DNA of 13,591 bases from JBBQZL01 sp038207745 (lineage in GTDB: Bacteria; Actinomycetota; Thermoleophilia; Solirubrobacterales; 70-9), in NCBI GenBank assembly GCA_038207745.1, contig JBBQZL010000053.1, forward strand, positions 1-13,591. The letters run 5' to 3'. The notes under the pieces were generated by a model. The model worked only from the letters and a program-made list of their open reading frames with translations. It had not been told where the DNA came from and did no database searches. Shown here one piece after another: positions 6,133-12,713 of the stretch. The position numbers and the translations under genes are program-made. Numbering within the stretch: the stretch's first letter is position 1; every line of letters begins with the position of its first letter.

Positions 6133-7578
6133 ATGGCGGTCGCAACCAGGTTGAAGCTGCAGAACATGATCGACGGCGAGTTCGTCGACCCCATGGATGG
6201 CGCCGGCGAGGACGTTGTGAACCCGTCGACGGGCGAGGTGTTCGCCGAGTCGCCGCTCTCGGGAGAGGAGGACGTGAACCGGGCGGTATCGGCGGCCAAG
6301 CGGGCCTTCGATTCCTGGTCGGTGACCACCCCCGCCGAGCGCGCGGGACTGTTGATCAGGTTTGCCGATCGTCTTGAGGAGCACGCCGGGGAGCTGGCCG
6401 ATCTCGAGTCCGCCGACGCGGGCAAGCCGCGCCAGACCTTCTTCGAGGACGAGATTGCCTTCGCCGCCGACAATCTGCGTTTCTTCGCTGGGGCTGGCCG
6501 TGTCATGGACGGCAAGGCCGCGGGTGAATACGCCGAGGGTCGCACTTCGATGATCCGGCGTGAGCCGATCGGCGTGGTCGGTCAGATCACCCCGTGGAAC
6601 TACCCGATGATGATGGCTATCTGGAAGATCGGGCCTGCCCTTGCGACCGGCAACACGCTTGTCCTCAAGCCCGCCGAGTCAACTCCGGTCAGCACCCTCA
6701 AGATCCTCGCCGAGATCAGCGCGGAGATTCTACCCAGGGGAGTTGCGAACTACATCGGCGGACACGGCAATCCAGCGGGTTCAGCCCTGGTCACCCACCC
6801 CGAAGTTTCGATGGTCTCGCTGACCGGATCACCCGAGACCGGCAAGTGGATCGCCAGGGCGGCGGCGGACTCGCTGAAGCGCGTCCATCTCGAGTTGGGC
6901 GGCAAGGCGCCGGTGGTGGTCTTTGACGATGCCGACCTCGAGAGCGCCTTGGAGACGATCGCGGGTTGTGGCCTCTACAACGCTGGTCAGGACTGCACCG
7001 CGGCCTGCCGGATCCTCGCCGGTGACGCGGTCTATGACGATGTTGTCAGCGGTCTCGTTGAGCAGGCCAAGGGCTACGTGATGGGCGACCTGAACAGCGC
7101 CGACACGACCCTGGGTCCGGTCAACTCCGCCCGCCAGCAGGAGCGGATCGAGGGCTTCTTCGAGCGCAAGCCCGACCACGTCGAGGTGGTCACCGGGGGC
7201 AAGGAGCCTGAAGGACCCGGGTTCTTCTTCGAGCCGACCGTCGTTGCCGGGCTTCAGCAGGACGACGACATGGTCCAGAACGAGATCTTTGGTCCGGTGA
7301 TGACCGTTCAGCGCTTCAGCGATGAGGCGAAGGCGATCGAGTGGGCCAACGGAACCCGCTACGGCCTCGCGTCTTCGGTGTGGACTCGCGATATCGGTCG
7401 CGCGATGAGGGTTGCCAACGCGCTTGATTTCGGAGCCGTCTGGATCAACGACCACATCACGATGGCCTCGGAGATGCCCCACGGCGGTTACAAGCAGTCC
7501 GGCTACGGCAAGGACATGTCGATGTATGCCCTCGAGGACTACACCCAGGTCAAGCACGTGATGATCAACCTCGACTGA
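6133..7578 (+). CDS. Aldehyde dehydrogenase, 4-aminobutyraldehyde/betaine-aldehyde type
   Basis: A 481-residue NAD(P)-dependent aldehyde dehydrogenase, full length. Catalytic residues are intact: N156 in 'TPWNYP', general base E254 in 'LELGGK', nucleophile C288 in 'GQDCTA' and E384 in 'EIFGPV'. The '[20 protein letters not shown]'-like stretch around 239-258 and the C-terminal '[14 protein letters not shown]' (448-461) are typical of the aminobutyraldehyde/betaine-aldehyde subgroup (PatD/YdcW-like). In context it would oxidise the aminoaldehyde produced by the aminotransferase, for example 4-aminobutyraldehyde to 4-aminobutyrate; betaine aldehyde or 3-aminopropanal are alternatives. A GGAGGAG ribosome-binding site (6122-6128) supports the ATG at 6133. 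It follows ald by 60 bp and is the last gene of the cluster, with a strong palindromic terminator downstream. Confidence 0.92.
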   Translation: MAVATRLKLQNMIDGEFVDPMDGAGEDVVNPSTGEVFAESPLSGEEDVNRAVSAAKRAFDSWSVTTPAERAGLLIRFADRLEEHAGELADLESADAGKPRQTFFEDEIAFAADNLRFFAGAGRVMDGKAAGEYAEGRTSMIRREPIGVVGQITPWNYPMMMAIWKIGPALATGNTLVLKPAESTPVSTLKILAEISAEILPRGVANYIGGHGNPAGSALVTHPEVSMVSLTGSPETGKWIARAAADSLKRVHLELGGKAPVVVFDDADLESALETIAGCGLYNAGQDCTAACRILAGDAVYDDVVSGLVEQAKGYVMGDLNSADTTLGPVNSARQQERIEGFFERKPDHVEVVTGGKEPEGPGFFFEPTVVAGLQQDDDMVQNEIFGPVMTVQRFSDEAKAIEWANGTRYGLASSVWTRDIGRAMRVANALDFGAVWINDHITMASEMPHGGYKQSGYGKDMSMYALEDYTQVKHVMINLD

Positions 7579-7607
7579 TCCCGGTCCAGGTCGGGATTGC
7601 CGGGATC
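7577..7607. repeat. Inverted repeat just after the aldehyde dehydrogenase stop codon
   Basis: GATCCCGG (7577-7584) pairs with CCGGGATC (7600-7607) across a 15-nt loop. It begins within the stop codon and lies 7 bp before the larger palindrome at 7615-7646. The two hairpins together form a tandem termination or mRNA-protection structure. Confidence 0.45.
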
Positions 7608-7614
7608 CAGCACG

Positions 7615-7646
7615 CAGGAAAGGCGGCCGGCCGGCCGCCTTTCCTG
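7615..7646. terminator. 32-bp perfect palindrome, bidirectional terminator
   Basis: A perfect palindrome centred at 7630/7631. The left arm is CAGGAAAGGCGGCCGG and the right arm is its exact reverse complement. It folds into a very strong GC-rich hairpin in either direction, with no T-tract. It lies between the 3' ends of two convergent genes (aldehyde dehydrogenase, stop at 7578, and the secreted protein, stop at 7671), so it can serve both. Confidence 0.8.
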
Positions 7647-7670
7647 TACATCCATGACTGCTGTCCGGGA

Positions 7671-8348
7671 CTACGCGGTCGGGTCAGCCGGAGCCAACTC
7701 GACCTCCTCGAAGACCGCTCCACCTGAGCTGATCCTGAGTGTCGCCTGCTCGACCTTTGCGCCTTCGATCAGATCGTCGACACTGCAGGAGGGGGCACCC
7801 GGGTCTTCTGCACCTGGGTCCTCGGCACCGCCACCCTCGTGGCCGCGACCGCGATCCCGGCTGGCGCTGTGATCGCCGCTGTTGTCTTCCTCTGCAGGAT
7901 CATCCTCGGCCTCTGCGGGCTCACCGTGGTGACCGCTGCAACCGCAATTGACCTCGGTCTCGTCGGTGACCTCTCCGCTGATCGTCGTGCCGTCAAACAG
8001 CTTGATCGTCAGCGTGGTGCCGTCGAATGAGGTGATCGTGCCGGCATTTTCATCGCCGTCCTCGACCCCGTCGTTATCGGTATCGGCCTTGCGCGGGTTG
8101 GTCCCGGCCTTGAACTCACCAAGATTCCTGAGCCCGTCGCGGTCCTGGTCACGCCTGGTCTGCTTGACCTTCAGGGTGAGATTGTGGCGATTCTCCCAGC
8201 GATCCGGCAGCCGGTCGTGGTTCTTGTCCTTCGCTGCAGCAATGCTTGGCAGTGCGAAGATCGCCAAGATGCCGAGGGATAGGGCGAATGCCAGTCTGAT
8301 CAACCGGAATCTCTGCGCGGGTGTGCAATTCGAGTCTGTTGAGTTCAT
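7671..8348 (-). CDS. Secreted protein with thrombospondin type 3 (calcium-binding) motifs
   Basis: A 225-residue exported protein. Residues 1-39 are a signal peptide: a basic stretch 'RFRLIRLA', a hydrophobic core at about 19-35, and an AAA-K site at 37-40. Acidic loops of thrombospondin type 3/EF-hand style follow: D41-D47 region, DQDRDGLRNLGE (67-78) and DTDNDGVEDGDE (89-100). These normally bind Ca2+. Residues 102-133 contain a repeated 'FDGTTLTI/FDGTTISG' beta motif, and then comes 'CGCSGHHGE' (135-143). A low-complexity acidic, His-containing region (144-185) precedes a C-terminal segment with one more Cys. AAGGAG 4 nt upstream fixes the ATG at 8348. A longer open frame upstream is a shadow of the sigma gene. 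It lies 88 bp downstream of the sigma gene on the same strand and is probably co-transcribed. Function unknown. Confidence 0.8.
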   Translation of the reverse strand: MNSTDSNCTPAQRFRLIRLAFALSLGILAIFALPSIAAAKDKNHDRLPDRWENRHNLTLKVKQTRRDQDRDGLRNLGEFKAGTNPRKADTDNDGVEDGDENAGTITSFDGTTLTIKLFDGTTISGEVTDETEVNCGCSGHHGEPAEAEDDPAEEDNSGDHSASRDRGRGHEGGGAEDPGAEDPGAPSCSVDDLIEGAKVEQATLRISSGGAVFEEVELAPADPTA

Positions 8349-8352
8349 GGGT

Positions 8353-8358
8353 CTCCTT
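8353..8358 (-). promoter_or_regulatory. Ribosome-binding site of the secreted protein gene
   Basis: AAGGAG on the minus strand, 4 nt before the ATG at 8348-8346. It decides the start over the much longer open frame that extends upstream through the sigma gene. Confidence 0.65.
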
Positions 8359-8436
8359 CGGACGCCTGCAGTCGAACTTGAATCGGCAGCAGCGATCCTG
8401 GACGGCTGACTGACCGGCGTGTCTGTTGGTCGGTTG

Positions 8437-9771
8437 CTACTGAAACCCGAGGGAGTCGCCAAGATCACGAACCGGATCTGAATTGTCCTCATGATGTGTG
8501 GAACCTGAGGAGACAGAAGGGCCGGAGCCGGACTCGGCATCGATCTTCTCGGGCGACTTGGACGCCGGTGGAGGCTTTGCAACGGTGCCGGATCCGCTCG
8601 GGGCCTTTCCACCGGACCCGCTGTGGCTGTCGCCAGACTCACCGGAATCGTCGCCTTCCGAGCCACCGGATCCACCGTTTCCAGAGACCGCCGGCCCAGT
8701 GTGGTGGCCGTCGTCGGCCGCCGGGGGGTGATGCCCTGAACCGCTGCCCTGATGCTCACCGCCGCCCGAGCCGGAATTGGTGCCCTGGCCGGCGCTGCCG
8801 TCGTCTGACTTGGATGTTCCCGGGGTGCCGCCGACCGTGAGATTGGATGAGCTGTCCCCGCTGCTGCCGTCCGTGCCGGCGGACCCACCCTTGATGTCGC
8901 TCCCACGGCCGGGGCCGGAGCCCCTGGCCGAGCTGCCCGAGCCACCCGCGAGCGCGATTGCCGAGGTCGGGTTGTCGCCGCCGACCGCGGGCGTGGTCTT
9001 CCCGGCGGCCACGGTCCTGGCATCCGCGGGATCGTGCGCGTGCCGGTTGAGCGCCACCCCAGCTGTCATCACTCCACCGGCGGCGATCAGCACAATGGCT
9101 GCCTTTGTCGCAATCACGCCGCCCGTTGCGGTTGCGGTGCCCATGGCGACTCCACTGCCGTCGACACCTTCGACAAGCTGACGGAGAATCGGCATCGGGA
9201 TCAGCGCTCCGATCCCGGTGCGCAAGGTCGAGCGCCCGCGATGGATCAGTTGACGCGCAGCCGCAACGGTGACGCCAAGAGCACCACCGATCTCGGAGTG
9301 GCTCATGCCCTCCATCTCCCGCTTGACCAGCGCGTCGCGCTGCAACAGCGGAAGCTCATTCATCCGGGCGACGATATCTCGCAGGTCTTCCTGGCGCTCG
9401 AATGCCTCAGGGGGTTGCTCAACCCGGTCAATCTGCTCATCCAGATGCTCGAGCCTGGGACCCGCATCGCGGAGGTTGTTGAGCGCCGTGTTCCGGACGA
9501 TTGCGTAGAGCCAGGGCCGCAATTGAAGCTCATCATCACCGCCGCGGATCGAGGGCAGCGCCTTGGTTATCGAGTCCTGGACGACATCGTCGGCACGATC
9601 GGCCGGGACGATCGTCGCCGCATACTGGACCAGCTCCGTCCTGTATCTCCTTGCCGCCTCTTCGATCGCGGGCAGATGTCCTTCGCGGGCCAGGGCAACC
9701 AGGCGGCGATCAGGCTGGGACCGCAATGCGGTCCCGACCAGGATGCGGGTCTTGAGGCTGGGAGGAGTCAT
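8437..9771 (-). CDS. ECF-like sigma-70 factor with C-terminal transmembrane segment and Gly/Ser-rich tail
   Basis: A 444-residue protein. Residues 21-103 are sigma region 2 ('DRRLVALAREG', 'DDVVQDSITKAL', 'PWLYAIVRNTALNNLRD'). Residues 130-186 are sigma region 4, with the helix-turn-helix 'MSHSEIGGALGVTVAAARQLI' split over 156-176. Residues 217-241 are hydrophobic (VIATKAAIVLIAAGGVMTAGV) and likely span the membrane. About 200 residues rich in Gly, Ser, Asp and Pro follow, with His clusters (HHPPAADDGHH, THHEDN), probably outside the cell. No SnoaL-like domain or anti-sigma domain is visible. The ATG at 9771 fits the usual length before region 2 but has no clear ribosome-binding site. A TTG at 9825, with GGAG 10 nt upstream, would add 18 residues. 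The secreted protein gene follows on the same strand. It is divergent from the gene at 9925. Confidence 0.85.
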   Translation of the reverse strand: MTPPSLKTRILVGTALRSQPDRRLVALAREGHLPAIEEAARRYRTELVQYAATIVPADRADDVVQDSITKALPSIRGGDDELQLRPWLYAIVRNTALNNLRDAGPRLEHLDEQIDRVEQPPEAFERQEDLRDIVARMNELPLLQRDALVKREMEGMSHSEIGGALGVTVAAARQLIHRGRSTLRTGIGALIPMPILRQLVEGVDGSGVAMGTATATGGVIATKAAIVLIAAGGVMTAGVALNRHAHDPADARTVAAGKTTPAVGGDNPTSAIALAGGSGSSARGSGPGRGSDIKGGSAGTDGSSGDSSSNLTVGGTPGTSKSDDGSAGQGTNSGSGGGEHQGSGSGHHPPAADDGHHTGPAVSGNGGSGGSEGDDSGESGDSHSGSGGKAPSGSGTVAKPPPASKSPEKIDAESGSGPSVSSGSTHHEDNSDPVRDLGDSLGFQ

Positions 9772-9774
9772 CTC

Positions 9775-9788
9775 AATCGGTAATCGGT
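9775..9788. repeat. Tandem 7-bp repeat next to the sigma gene start
   Basis: AATCGGT occurs twice in tandem (9775-9781 and 9782-9788), beginning 3 bp from the ATG of the sigma gene. It occupies the place where a ribosome-binding site would be if the ATG is used. It would encode part of 'NRLPIE' if the TTG at 9825 is used. Confidence 0.4.
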
Positions 9789-9804
9789 TTCCCGGGCATA
9801 CTTG

Positions 9805-9825
9805 TTGAACCCGGGACAGGTTCAA
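9805..9825. repeat. Inverted repeat in the sigma gene leader
   Basis: TTGAACC (9805-9811) and GGTTCAA (9819-9825) form a perfect 7-bp inverted repeat with a 7-nt loop. It lies 34-54 bp upstream of the ATG of the sigma gene and includes the alternative TTG start. It may be an operator or a leader hairpin; the sequence does not decide. Confidence 0.4.
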
Positions 9826-9911
9826 AGATCACGCTCTCCGCCGCGCTCGGCCCAGATTTCCCTGATTGCCGCCTGATCAGTCAAGAGTAGGGCAACGCGC
9901 GGTCCCCGGTA

Positions 9912-9917
9912 TATCGT
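9912..9917 (+). promoter_or_regulatory. Candidate -10 box giving a leaderless transcript of the gene at 9925
   Basis: TATCGT fits TAnnnT and ends exactly 7 nt before the ATG at 9925, the same spacing as at the PhzF gene. No Shine-Dalgarno sequence precedes this ATG. No good -35 box was found. Confidence 0.4.
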
Positions 9918-9924
9918 TGCCGGG

Positions 9925-10689
9925 ATGCGAACGCTTAGCTCGGTCACCCTTTTTCTGTGTGTGTTGGTGGTAGGCGGACTCCTTGGATATGAGCTGAACC
10001 AACGCAACCGGGACGACTCCGCGGGTGTTTCCGCGTCAGGGGCCACGGTTCCCGACCTGATTCCGCCGTCGCTCGGTGGGCAGGGTGGCGCTACGGCGGC
10101 GCCTGGCCTGCCTGCGGTCCCCCCGGTCGCCGGGTCGGTGCCGTCCGGACTGGATCTGGCGCATTTGGCGAATCTCGCGGCCGGGGCAAATGAGGCCGGG
10201 TCGGCATCCGAGTTCAAGTCCAGGTCAGCCGATGCAAGCGCCGAGTTTCAATATCTCCAGGGCTTCAACTACCTGAGGAACGCAATGCTCGAGATCAAGG
10301 CGGCCGCTGCGGTGAATACGGCGAATAGACAGGCGAGGGAGGCCGAACAGCGGGACCATCTCGAGCGCGCGGGCCTCTACCTCGGCGCTGTCGCGGTGAT
10401 CGCGGAGGCAGCGCGACAGGCTTCGGACGCAGGGCTGCGTGCGCGGCTCAACGTCCTGGGCACAAAGGCCTCGGGGTACCTCGACCAGGTTGACCAGGCC
10501 GCCGCCGCGACCGGCGACGCGGCAACCGCGGAGATCAATTCCCTTGCCGGGTCGATAGACCGGCCCGAAGTCAGGCTGACGGAGCTGATCGCCCGCACAG
10601 CCGCAGCAGACAGCGCCTCGCTGGCCGCTGTCGAGCGTCAGATCGATGCCGCGATCGCCGAACTCAAGATCGGGAAACCGGTCGGATAG
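9925..10689 (+). CDS. Hypothetical membrane-anchored, Ala-rich helical protein
   Basis: A 254-residue protein I do not recognise. Residues 4-22 are hydrophobic (LSSVTLFLCVLVVGGLLGY) and act as a signal anchor or uncleaved signal. Residues 23-90 are a Gly/Pro/Ala-rich, probably disordered linker. From about 95 to 250 the sequence is Ala-rich with regularly spaced charged residues and long predicted helices ('FQYLQGFNYLRNAMLEIKAAAAV' region at 109-131, split), suggesting a helical bundle or coiled coil outside the cytoplasm. There are no catalytic motifs. The stop codon is followed at once by the GTG start of the patatin-like gene, so the two are co-transcribed and probably translationally coupled. 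It may assist or localise the hydrolase at the membrane, which is inference from context only. The start at 9925 is supported by a -10-like box at leaderless distance. Confidence 0.75.
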   Translation: MRTLSSVTLFLCVLVVGGLLGYELNQRNRDDSAGVSASGATVPDLIPPSLGGQGGATAAPGLPAVPPVAGSVPSGLDLAHLANLAAGANEAGSASEFKSRSADASAEFQYLQGFNYLRNAMLEIKAAAAVNTANRQAREAEQRDHLERAGLYLGAVAVIAEAARQASDAGLRARLNVLGTKASGYLDQVDQAAAATGDAATAEINSLAGSIDRPEVRLTELIARTAAADSASLAAVERQIDAAIAELKIGKPVG

Positions 10690-11565
10690 GTGTCCGAGAA
10701 TCAGATTGGGCCGATCGCATTCGTGCTTGGCGGTGGCGGGATGTACGCGGCAGCCGAGGTCGGCATGCTCCAGGCTCTGCTGGAGGCCGGGGTTGAGCCG
10801 GACCTGATTCTCGGCACCTCGATCGGTGCCCTCAACGGCGCAGTGATCGCCGCACACCCAGGTGAGGAGGGAGTTGAGCGCCTCCACCGCCTCTGGTCGA
10901 AACTCGCCGCATCTCCGGTGCCCGGAGGCTCATCACTGCGGACATTGACCTCGCTTGCGCGTTCGAAGACGCATGTCCAGGGCAACGAGTCGCTTGCCCT
11001 TCTGACCCGGAAGGCACTCGGCTTCGGGGACTTTGATGAGCTGACAACGGAGTTCCAGTGCGTCGCGGCCTCGGTCGAGCGCGCAACCGGGCGATGGTTC
11101 GACAGCGGGCCGCTCGTGGAGGCGATCCTCGCCTCCTGCGCGATCCCCGGCCTGCTTCCCCCGGTCGAACTCGATGGTGAGCACTTCTTCGATGGCGGGT
11201 TGATCCACAGCATCCCGATCGGGCGCGCGGTGGAACTTGGGGCGACAACGATCTTCGTGCTCCAGGTCGGTGGCATCGAGGAGGCGTTGATCTCCCCGGC
11301 AAACGCCTGGGAGGTCGGCGCGGTCGCCTTCGAGATCAGTCGACGCCATCGTGCACTCGACGAGTTGAAGATGGTGCCGGAAGACGTCGCAATGCACGTG
11401 CTTCCCACCGGGGACCCGGTCCCGCCTCCGGCGGAACCGTCGAGGCTTCTGCTCAGTGACACCTCCCAGACCAAGACGCGCATCTCCCGCGCCCGTGAGG
11501 CGACGATCTCCTATCTGGCGACGATGCCGGCCAACGGCCGTACCGCGGACGCCGGGGGAATCTGA
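10690..11565 (+). CDS. Patatin-like phospholipase/esterase family protein
   Basis: A 291-residue patatin-fold protein (serine acyl hydrolase with a Ser-Asp dyad; acts on phospholipids or other acyl esters). The nucleophile is S44 in 'GTSIG', and the partner D168 is in 'DGG' (168-170). The oxyanion-hole loop is GGGGMY (14-19), where the common Arg/Lys is replaced by Met, a variant I recall in bacterial members of this family. The fold is complete (strand 'AFVLGGGG' through the DGG and 'TTIFVLQVGG' strands). The GTG at 10690 abuts the previous stop codon (TAG 10687-10689), so translation is likely coupled; no separate ribosome-binding site is evident. There is no signal peptide, so it is probably cytoplasmic or peripheral to the inner face of the membrane. 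The physiological substrate is unknown. Confidence 0.9.
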   Translation: MSENQIGPIAFVLGGGGMYAAAEVGMLQALLEAGVEPDLILGTSIGALNGAVIAAHPGEEGVERLHRLWSKLAASPVPGGSSLRTLTSLARSKTHVQGNESLALLTRKALGFGDFDELTTEFQCVAASVERATGRWFDSGPLVEAILASCAIPGLLPPVELDGEHFFDGGLIHSIPIGRAVELGATTIFVLQVGGIEEALISPANAWEVGAVAFEISRRHRALDELKMVPEDVAMHVLPTGDPVPPPAEPSRLLLSDTSQTKTRISRAREATISYLATMPANGRTADAGGI

Positions 11566-11577
11566 AGACCGCCTGGC

Positions 11578-11598
11578 GGCGCGGTGAATCACCGCGCC
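11578..11598. terminator. Stem-loop after the patatin-like gene
   Basis: GGCGCGGTG (11578-11586) and CACCGCGCC (11590-11598) form a perfect 9-bp stem with an AAT loop, starting 13 bp after the patatin stop codon. It is GC-rich, with no T-tract. It is a likely terminator of the 9925-11565 operon and lies just 5 bp upstream of the small gene at 11603. Confidence 0.6.
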
Positions 11599-11602
11599 TG
11601 AA

Positions 11603-11863
11603 ATGTGGCGAATTGCGATTGGTTGCCGTTCGGCCCGCAAGGAGATCTTCGGGCGCCGGACCGTGAGCTGCAGGAAGAACGGCAGCTACCGGACGCGGGC
11701 CGGAGGTATCTACGGCAAGTCGCGGAAGCTGGTGGGCCGCCCGAAGCTCCCCTTCAATCATCCCGGCCGCTGTGCGATCTCGGCCGGCGGAGCGCTCGCG
11801 TATCACGCCGGCGGCAGCATCTCCGTGTCGATCTACTACCGGGGTTGGCTGGTCAGCTGCTAG
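11603..11863 (+). CDS. Small basic Cys-containing hypothetical protein (possibly a gene remnant)
   Basis: An 86-residue open frame that I do not recognise. It is supported mainly by codon usage: third positions are mostly G or C in this frame from about codon 11 on, while the overlapping frames are mixed. The product is basic in its first half (Arg/Lys-rich, 'CRKNGSYRTRAGG') and more hydrophobic at the end ('SISVSIYYRGWLVSC'). Four Cys are spread through it, the last being the C-terminal residue. An in-frame stop at 11585-11587 limits the start. No ribosome-binding site precedes the ATG, and a hairpin lies directly upstream. Its stop codon overlaps the stop of the opposing PotC-like gene by 4 bp. 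It could be a real small protein or the 3' remnant of a longer gene. Confidence 0.4.
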   Translation: MWRIAIGCRSARKEIFGRRTVSCRKNGSYRTRAGGIYGKSRKLVGRPKLPFNHPGRCAISAGGALAYHAGGSISVSIYYRGWLVSC

Positions 11864-12711
11864 GGAACAGCCGTCGGCCCGGGCGCCGGCCCGCCGCCTG
11901 TCGCCCCCGAGGCACCGGAGGCGGCCTCATCGCGGGTGAGGCGGTTCGCGAAGTAGACCGGGATCATCGAGAGGGCGATCGCGATCACCGCGACGGCGTA
12001 GACCTTGCCCGGCTCGTTGGGCCGGAACAGGACATTGAAGATCCAGATCGGAAGGGTCTTCTCCCCGGCCCCGATCGTGAAGTTGGTGACCACAATCTCG
12101 TCGAATGACAGCGCGAATGCCAGCAGCCCACCGGCCGCAAGCGCGGAGCGCATGTTGGGCAGGGTTATGCGCCGGAAGGTCATCCACGGGGTCGCGCCAA
12201 GGTCGGCCGACGCCTCCTCGAATGAGGTCGACATCCGGCGCAACCTGGCAATCGCGTTGTTGAAGACGATCACGATGCAGAAGGTCGCATGGGCTACGAT
12301 CACGGTGTACAGGGTCAGATCGACGCCCAGCACCTGGACGAAGGTTGCATTCAGCGCGATGCCGGTGACGATGCCGGGAAGCGCGATCGGGATCAGGACG
12401 AGGAACGAGATCGTCTCGCGGCCGAAGAACCGGTGCCTGGAGACGGCCAGCGAGGCCAGGGTTCCGAGGGTCAGCGCGACGATCGTCGATGCGACCCCGA
12501 CCTTGAGTGAGTTGACGAAGGCCTCGCGTGCACTCTGGTCCTGGATTGCCTTGGGGAACCACTCGAGGGTGAGGCTCGCCGGAGGCCAGACCAGCGTCTT
12601 CGCCGGGTTGAGCGCGTACAGCAGGATGATGATCAGGGGGATGTAGATGAAGGCGAGCGTTATCGCAACGCCGACCCGGAGCAGGTTTCTTGTCGTCGGT
12701 GAGACGCGCAT
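11860..12711 (-). CDS. potC: Spermidine/putrescine-type ABC transporter permease, PotC-like
   Basis: A 283-residue inner-membrane permease of the binding-protein-dependent family. About six hydrophobic segments are visible, beginning at about 13-33, 68-90, 100-122 and 133-152. The EAA loop that contacts the ATPase is at 165-185 ('FEEASADLGATPWMTF...ITLP'), and 'LSFDEIVVTNF' (201-211) is a typical PotC sequence. PotC pairs with PotB to form the channel of polyamine importers. The substrate class is inferred from sequence wording and from the amine-catabolism genes nearby. The ATG at 12711 is 2 nt after the PotB-like stop (12716-12714), so the two are coupled. The cytoplasmic C-terminal tail is Gly/Pro/Ala-rich. 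The stop overlaps the opposing small gene by 4 bp. It is the last gene of its operon in this direction. Confidence 0.88.
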   Translation of the reverse strand: MRVSPTTRNLLRVGVAITLAFIYIPLIIILLYALNPAKTLVWPPASLTLEWFPKAIQDQSAREAFVNSLKVGVASTIVALTLGTLASLAVSRHRFFGRETISFLVLIPIALPGIVTGIALNATFVQVLGVDLTLYTVIVAHATFCIVIVFNNAIARLRRMSTSFEEASADLGATPWMTFRRITLPNMRSALAAGGLLAFALSFDEIVVTNFTIGAGEKTLPIWIFNVLFRPNEPGKVYAVAVIAIALSMIPVYFANRLTRDEAASGASGATGGGPAPGPTAVP

Positions 12712-12713
12712 GA

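Noticed and set aside
4807..6384. A 525-residue open frame on the minus strand opposite alanine dehydrogenase
   Set aside because: It is antisense to strongly supported genes (regulator, ald, aldehyde dehydrogenase). The product is rich in Arg/His/Asp with no domain pattern, as expected for a G/C-rich shadow frame.
8349..9023. N-terminal extension of the secreted protein gene to 9023
   Set aside because: The extension runs through the sigma gene in another frame and is Arg/Pro-rich shadow sequence. The start at 8348 has AAGGAG and a signal peptide.
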